From: Thermohalobaculum sp963721105
GTDB taxonomy: Bacteria > Pseudomonadota > Alphaproteobacteria > Rhodobacterales > Rhodobacteraceae
DNA: 64,000 nucleotides
Assembly (NCBI GenBank): GCA_963721105.1
Contig: CAVRHY010000016.1
Span: 1-64,000 of the forward strand
Reading direction: 5' to 3'
A program made the position numbers and the translations under genes. Within the stretch, counting starts at the first letter, position 1. Each line of letters begins with the position of its first letter. The notes below the pieces were generated by a model, which searched no databases, was not told the DNA's origin, and saw only the letters and a list, made by a program, of their open reading frames with translations. Shown piece after piece: positions 58,873-64,000 of the stretch.

Positions 58873-60064
58873 TCAGATGATGGCCTTCTCGAGGAAGGGG
58901 CGGTTCTCGACGACGCGCTCGTAGCCGAGCTCGTGCATGTCGAGCGTCCGGTACGCCCCGTGCAGGACCAGCTCGGCGATGGCGCGGCCCATGGCGGGGG
59001 ACTGTTGCAGGCCGTGGCCGGAAAAGCCGTTGCAGAACAGGAAGTTGGTGACATCCGGGTGCGGGCCGACAATGGCGTTCTGGTCGAGCGTGTTGTAGGC
59101 GTAGTGGCAGGCCCAGCCGCGGATCATCTTGATCGCCTCGAAGGCCGGGATCCAGTGCGCGAGGATCGGCCAGCAGCCCTCGTCGAACTCGTCCCAGGCG
59201 CAGTCGAAATCGTCGAATTCGCGGGCGATGTCCGAGCCGGGGACGGTGCCGCAGAGGTAGTACTGGCGCTCGGAGCGGACGTGGACGCCCTCGGGCGTGA
59301 TGGTCAGCGGCAGGGTCTTTTCCAGCGGCGTCTGCGCGTCGAAGACGAAGAGGCAGCGCTTGCGCGGCTCGACGGGCAGGTCGAGGCCGGCCATGCGGGC
59401 GGTCAGCGCCGCGCGCGGGCCGGAGGCGTTGACGACGTGGCCGCAGGCGACGGTCTCGCCGGATTTCAGCGTGACGCCGGTGACGCGGTTGCCGTCGCGG
59501 GTCATCGCGACGGCCTCGTTGGTGATGTATTCGACGCCGCGCTCGCGGGCCTGGGCGCGGAAGGTCTCGAACATGGTGGCGCCGTCGAACCAGCCCTCGC
59601 CGACCGGGTTCCACGAGCCGAGCGTCAGGCCATCGGTGTTGTAGAAGGGGAATTCCGCCTTGATCTCGTCGGGCGTCAGGATGCGCGTGGCGGCGCCGAG
59701 CGATGCCTGCAGCGCCTGGTTCTCGCGGTGGACGGCGTCGTGGGCGCCGTTCGAGAGGTAGATGTAGCCCGTCTCGATCAGGCGGATGGCGGGGGCGTCC
59801 TCGCCGGCGTAGTCGCTGGAAGTTCTTGATGAACTCGCTGCCGAACATGCCGATGCGGACGTTCACCGGGTTGGAGTACTGGTGGCGGATGCAACTGGCC
59901 GTGCCGGTGGTCGAGGCGTGCGCGTAGGTCGGGTCGCGCTCGATGACGAGGATGCGGCCGGAGAATGCCGGGTCGCGCGAGAGCCACCAGGCGGCGGATG
60001 AGCCGACGATGGCGCCGCCGATGATGACGACGTCGTAGGAGTCGTGGCGGGGCGTGCTGGTGAT
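58873..60064 (-). CDS. FAD-dependent oxidoreductase, DAO family (frameshift; start unclear)
   Basis: About 396 residues of the glycine/D-amino-acid oxidase (DAO) family. The N-terminus has HDSYDVVIIGGAIVGSSAAW, the Rossmann loop for FAD, then HASTTGTASCIRHQYSNPVN. After a shift at 59818-59819 (an extra G; FIKNFSDYAGEDAPAI when corrected) the protein continues to VACGHVVNASGPRAALTARM and FCNGFSGHGLQQSPAMGRAI. The substrate is probably a secondary amine or amino acid. No ATG, GTG or TTG lies in frame before the conserved start, so another error may hide it; 60064 is only a limit. It follows hyuA and hyuB on the same strand. Confidence 0.8.
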
Positions 60065-60107
60065 CGGTGCAGGCGTTGGGCGTTCCTGAAAGCTCGGACC
60101 CCTCCCT

Positions 60108-60150
60108 GGCCCTTCCGCGAACGCGGGAGTCCCGATGAGATCCCGCTTCG
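60108..60150. repeat. Degenerate REP-like palindromes
   Basis: CCGCGAACGCGGGAGTCCCG followed by GATGAGATCCCGC, in the gap between hyuB and the FAD oxidoreductase gene. It resembles the ATCCCCGC..GCGGGGAT family but has several changes. Confidence 0.4.
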
Positions 60151-60174
60151 CCCGGACGATGGCCGGCTGGCGCC

Positions 60175-61832
60175 CTATTCCTCGAAGCCGTAGTCGCGGC
60201 GGGCGGCCTCGGCGCTGATGTAGCCGCGCTCGACGTCGCGGCGGACCAGCGCCGGGTCGCGGTCGCGCGGGTTGCCGTAGCCGGCGCCGCCGGGCAGGTC
60301 GAGCACCGCGATGCGGTCGGCGGGCACCAGCTGCTTGCCCTTGGCGCGCATCTGCGTGCCGTCGTCGAGCGTGAACTGCGTGCGGCCGCCTTCCTTGCCG
60401 CCCTCGCGGCCGCGCGCCGGGTGGTTCATGCGGTCGAACATGGCCGAGAAGTCGAACTCGTGGCCGGGCGTCGCGCCGATCTCCATGTGCTGGCCGAGGC
60501 CGCCGCGGAACTGGCCGGCGCCGCCGGAATCGGGGCGAAGCTCCTTGCGCCAGACGATGATCGGGCCGGTGTGCTCGGTCGCCTCGACCGGCATGGTCAT
60601 GACGCCCGAGGGGAAGGCGGTGGCCGACATGCCGTCGAGCGAGGGCCGCGCGCCCGAGCCGCCGCAGTTGAACATCAAGCACCTCGGCGCGCCGGGCGTC
60701 GGGGCCGAAATTGCCGTCGCGCCGCGGGCGGAACGAGAGCTGGAAGTTGCAGAGCGCGCCGCAGCCCTCGGCCGGCACCGTGCCGGGCTGGATCTTGTGC
60801 AGCGCGCCCAGCACCGTGTCGGGGATCATGTGGCCCATGATGTGGCGGAGGCAGACGGGCGCCGGGTCCTCGGCGTTCAGGATCGAGCCCTTGGGCGCGG
60901 TGATGCGGAAGGGCGCGAGGCTGGCCGCGTTGTTCGGGATCTCGGGCGCGATGGCGCATTTCAGGCCGAAGCAGGCATAGGCCTGGGTGTAGACGTGCGG
61001 CACGTTGATGCCCTTGCGCGAGAGCTGCGAGGTGCCGGCGAAGTCGGCGACGATGTGGTCCTCGTTGATGTCGAGGCGCACCTGCAGCGTGATCGGCTCG
61101 TCGTAGCCGTCGATGGTCATCGCGTTGGTGGTCGAGCCCTGGGGCAGCGCCGCGATCTTCTCGATGGTCGCCCGGCGCGAGTTTTCCAGGATGAAATGCG
61201 GCGATCTCGGTCAGGTCGGGCAGGCCGAACTCGTCGAGCATGGCGACGAGGCGGCGGTGGCCGGTCTCGTTGCAGGCGGCGAGCGCGTAGATGTCGCCGA
61301 CGACCTGGTCGGCCTCGCGTACATTGGCGCGGACGAATTTGACGACGTCGAAGTTCACCTCGCCGGCGCGGGCGAAGTGCATGATGGGGATGCGCAGCCC
61401 CTCCTCGTAGACGGACTCGCCGTCGGCGGTGAAGCCGCGGCCGCCGATGTCGACGACGTGCGCGGTGCAGGCGAAGTAGCCGACGTGGCGGCCCTGGTGG
61501 AAGGATGGCGTGACGACGGTGATGTCGTGCAGGTGGCCGGTGCCCATCCACGGGTCGTTGGTGATGTAGACGTCACCCTCGACCATGTTTTCCACGCCGA
61601 TCTCGCGCATGAAGTGCTTCACGCTCTCGGCCATCGCGTTGACGTGGCCGGGCGTGCCGGTGACGGCCTGGGCCAGCATCAGGCCGTCGAGGTCGTAGAC
61701 GCCGGCCGAGAGGTCGCCGGCCTCGCGCACGCTGGTCGAGAAGGCGGTGCGGACGAGGGCGAGGGCCTGTTCCTCGACGACCGAGATCAGGCGGTTCCAC
61801 ATGACCTGGAGGGCGATGTCGGAGTGGCTCAT
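60175..61832 (-). CDS. hyuB: Hydantoinase/oxoprolinase subunit B family protein (two frameshifts)
   Basis: About 551 residues. The N-terminal part (from 61832) has ISVVEEQALALVRTAFSTSV, DLSAGVYDLDGLMLAQAVTG, VYITNDPWMGTGHLHDITVV and FTADGESVYEEGLRIPIMHF. An extra A at 61194-61196 and another at 60677-60678 shift the frame. Corrected, the protein reads EIAAFILENSRRATIEKIAA and RRAEVLMFNCGGSGARPSLD, ending with DSGGAGQFRGGLGQHMEIGA and LDLPGGAGYGNPRDRDPALV. With HyuA it forms an ATP-dependent hydantoinase, 5-oxoprolinase or acetone-carboxylase-like enzyme. The exact substrate is open. Confidence 0.86.
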
Positions 61833-61854
61833 CGGGTGGTCTCCTGTGGCCCGG

Positions 61855-63951
61855 CTACGCGGCGTCGGCTGCGGATGCGGCGTCCGCGCGGCGGAGGTCG
61901 ATGCAGCCGTCGGGCTGCATGACGGCGGTGAAGCCGGGCGGGACGATGACGGTGGTCTCGCGCTCGGTCACGATGGCGGGGCCGGCCAGCGACTGGCCCG
62001 TGGCGAAGGCGTCGCGGGGGATCAGGGCGGCGTCGCGGTGCTCGCCGGTGCCGGCGTCGTAGAGCGCGCGGCTGCCCTGCGGGGTCGCCTGTGCGTCGCC
62101 GCCGGTGTCCTCGACGGGCGGCGCGGGCACCGCGGGGGTCGCGGCGCGGACGGACCAGGACGTGATCTCGATGTCGAGACCGTGGACGATGCGGCCGAAG
62201 AGGGTCTGGTAGGCGGCCTCGAAAAGCGCGCGGAAGCGGTCCTTGTCCGGGGTGCGGGCGGCGTCCTCGGGCAGGTCGACCGGGATCTCCCAGCCCTGGC
62301 CGACATAGCGGAAATAGCCCCTGGTCTCGAAGGCGAGGTCGGCCTCGGGGTCGCATTCGCGGACGAAGTCGGCGGCCTCGCGGCGGAGATCGGCGAGGAC
62401 GTCGGCGACGAATTTCGCGCTGAACTCGGACAGGCGCATGTAGGTCGAGCGCGTCGCCTCGAAGCTGAAGGGCGCGCGCAGGAAGCCGATGGCCGAGCCG
62501 ACGCCCGCCCCGGGCGGGATCAGGATGCGGCGGACGCCGAGCTTTTCGGCCAGCCGGCCGGCGTGGATCGGCGCGGCGCCGCCGAAGGCGATCATCGTGT
62601 AGCCGGCCAGGTCCTCGCCGTTCTCGACGGCGTGGGCACGGGCGGCGTTGGCCATGTTCTCGTCGACGACCTCGGAGACGGCGAAGGCGGCGGTCGTGTC
62701 GTCCATGCCGAGCCTGTCGCCGACCTCGGCCGCCAGCGCCTTGCGCGACGCGTCGACGGAGAGCGGGATGGTGCCGCCCGCGAAGTCGTCGGGGTCGAGC
62801 CGGCCGAGCGCGAGGTCGGCGTCGGTGACGGCCGGGCGCGCGCCCCCGCGCTGGTAGCAGGCGGGGCCCGGGTCGGAGCCGGCCGATTCCGGGCCGACGC
62901 GGATCTGGCGCAGCACGTCGACATGCGCCAGCGAGCCGCCGCCGGCGCCGATCTCGACCATGTCGATGACGGGCACCGAGATCGGCATGCCCGAGCCCTT
63001 CTTGAAGCGGTAGGTGCGGGCGACCTCGAAGACGCGGGAGGTTTTCGGCGTATGGTCGCGGATCAGGCAGATCTTGGCGGTCGTGCCGCCCATGTCGAAG
63101 CTGAGCACGCGCTTCAGCCCGTGCCGGGCGGCGATGTGGGCGGCGAAGATGGCGCCGCCGGCCGGGCCGGATTCGACGAGGCGGACGGGGAACTCGGCGG
63201 CGCTCTCCAGCCCGATGATGCCGCCGCCGGAGTGCATCAGGTAGACGGGCGCGGTGACGCCTATGGCGTCGAGCTGCTCGGTCAGCCGGCCCAGATAGGC
63301 GCGCATCAGCGGCTTGACGTAGGCGTTGGCGCAGACGGTGTTGAAGCGCTCGTATTCGCGCATCTGCGGCGAGACCTGGCTCGACAGCGAGACGGTGGTG
63401 TCGGGCAGTTTCTCGGCCAGCACCTCGGCCACCAGCCGCTCGTGCGCGGCGTTGGCGTAGGAATGCAGCAGGCCGACGGCGATCGAGTCATAATCGCCGA
63501 GCTGGCCGGCAAGCGCCTCGATCTCGGCCCGGTCGATCGGGCGCAGCACCTGACCGTCGGCGCCGATGCGCTCGTCCAGCACGTAGCGGTGGTTGCGGGC
63601 GACCAGCGGCTCGGGCAGGACGAGGTTCAGGTCGTACTGCTCGAAGCGGCTTTCGGTGCGCATCTCGATGACGTCGCGAAAGCCCTTTGTCGTGATCAGC
63701 GCCGTCTTCGCGCCGCGCCGCTCGATCAGCGCGTTGGTGGCCAGCGTCGTGCCGTGGATGATCGTGCCGATCCCGCCGGGCTGAACGCCGGCGGTGTCAC
63801 AGACCTGGCGGATCCCCTCGAGGATCGCCTGCTCGGGCGCCTGCTGCGTCGTCAGCACCTTGATCGAATAAACTTCGGCGTCGCGTTCCAGCACCACGTC
63901 CGTGAACGTGCCGCCGATGTCGACCCCGACCCTGATCTGCCCAGCCATCAT
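61855..63951 (-). CDS. hyuA: Hydantoinase/oxoprolinase subunit A family protein
   Basis: 698 residues, intact. An actin-like ATPase fold: RVGVDIGGTFTDVVLERDAE at the N-terminus, IGTIIHGTTLATNALIERRG, LVESGPAGGAIFAAHIAARH, VLSFDMGGTTAKICLIRDH and GAGGGSLAHVDVLRQIRVGP. These are standard for the HyuA subunit, which binds ATP and activates the ring substrate. hyuB follows 22 bp downstream. A DAO-family oxidoreductase is next, so the operon may degrade an N-methylated ring compound such as N-methylhydantoin, whose product is sarcosine. This is a proposal from context. Confidence 0.9.
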   Translation of the reverse strand: MMAGQIRVGVDIGGTFTDVVLERDAEVYSIKVLTTQQAPEQAILEGIRQVCDTAGVQPGGIGTIIHGTTLATNALIERRGAKTALITTKGFRDVIEMRTESRFEQYDLNLVLPEPLVARNHRYVLDERIGADGQVLRPIDRAEIEALAGQLGDYDSIAVGLLHSYANAAHERLVAEVLAEKLPDTTVSLSSQVSPQMREYERFNTVCANAYVKPLMRAYLGRLTEQLDAIGVTAPVYLMHSGGGIIGLESAAEFPVRLVESGPAGGAIFAAHIAARHGLKRVLSFDMGGTTAKICLIRDHTPKTSRVFEVARTYRFKKGSGMPISVPVIDMVEIGAGGGSLAHVDVLRQIRVGPESAGSDPGPACYQRGGARPAVTDADLALGRLDPDDFAGGTIPLSVDASRKALAAEVGDRLGMDDTTAAFAVSEVVDENMANAARAHAVENGEDLAGYTMIAFGGAAPIHAGRLAEKLGVRRILIPPGAGVGSAIGFLRAPFSFEATRSTYMRLSEFSAKFVADVLADLRREAADFVRECDPEADLAFETRGYFRYVGQGWEIPVDLPEDAARTPDKDRFRALFEAAYQTLFGRIVHGLDIEITSWSVRAATPAVPAPPVEDTGGDAQATPQGSRALYDAGTGEHRDAALIPRDAFATGQSLAGPAIVTERETTVIVPPGFTAVMQPDGCIDLRRADAASAADAA

Positions 63952-64000
63952 TCCCCGGAAATTCCGCCGCGCCCGGTCCCGGGCGCCGAGTTGGAGAGTT

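Overview
The window is GC-rich chromosomal DNA from an alphaproteobacterium, most likely a Rhodospirillales-type lineage. Evidence is an rRNA operon in the order 16S, tRNA-Ile(GAU), tRNA-Ala(UGC), 23S, 5S, an extra helix-9 segment in the 23S gene, a fused sulfate adenylyltransferase/APS kinase, methylsuccinyl-CoA dehydrogenase of the ethylmalonyl-CoA pathway, and HWE-type kinase remains. I cannot name a genus. I see no prophage, insertion sequence or CRISPR array; the only repeats are short REP-like palindromes.

Layout. 1-6335: complete rRNA operon on the minus strand with its promoter and a boxA-like site. 6310-17042: a frameshifted glycosyltransferase, sat-cysC, a PA0069-type radical SAM gene, glnE, an enoyl-CoA hydratase, a receiver protein beside a decayed HWE kinase, and a cyclotransferase-like gene. 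17117-22207: DM13 lipoprotein, NTF2-like protein, two genes holding three copies of a cysteine-cluster module, an ABM monooxygenase and two PaaI-type thioesterases. 22284-25132: ureide catabolism operon (puuE-uraD fusion, allE, allA). 25194-28329: trehalose synthesis (otsB, otsA) and glucokinase. 28669-31466: operon of a tartrate/isopropylmalate-type dehydrogenase, a lipocalin-like protein and a four-carbon acid sugar kinase. 31632-36545: copper chaperone, D-threonine aldolase-like enzyme, MFS transporter, argB. 36786-38576: ChrB-like gene, duplicated-motif membrane protein and small membrane protein behind a palindrome. 38732-44305: mcd, DUF3309-like protein, hisC, tyrA, extensin-like protein. 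44358-51744: peptide-type ABC transporter operon ending in a CocE-type hydrolase. 52278-54101: secreted caspase-like protein without its catalytic Cys. 54223-58563: (R)/(S)-sulfolactate degradation genes (suyA, a cupin, suyB, slcC, comC). 58873-63951: FAD oxidoreductase and hydantoinase/oxoprolinase subunits hyuB and hyuA.

The best metabolic unit is the sulfolactate set. SlcC oxidises (S)-sulfolactate to sulfopyruvate, ComC reduces that to (R)-sulfolactate, and SuyAB releases sulfite and pyruvate. A cupin gene between suyA and suyB is an unexpected member. The least-described items are the three-module cysteine-cluster proteins, the ChrB-like membrane operon, and the caspase-like/peptidoglycan-binding protein lacking its cysteine.

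Most long conserved genes carry one or more single-base frameshifts, usually an extra base in a short homopolymer. They hit housekeeping genes (glnE, tyrA, sat-cysC, mcd) whose reading frames resume perfectly. I read this as residual indel error in a long-read assembly, not gene decay, so such genes are listed as one CDS spanning the shift. The HWE kinase is different: it has lost conserved residues and looks truly decayed.
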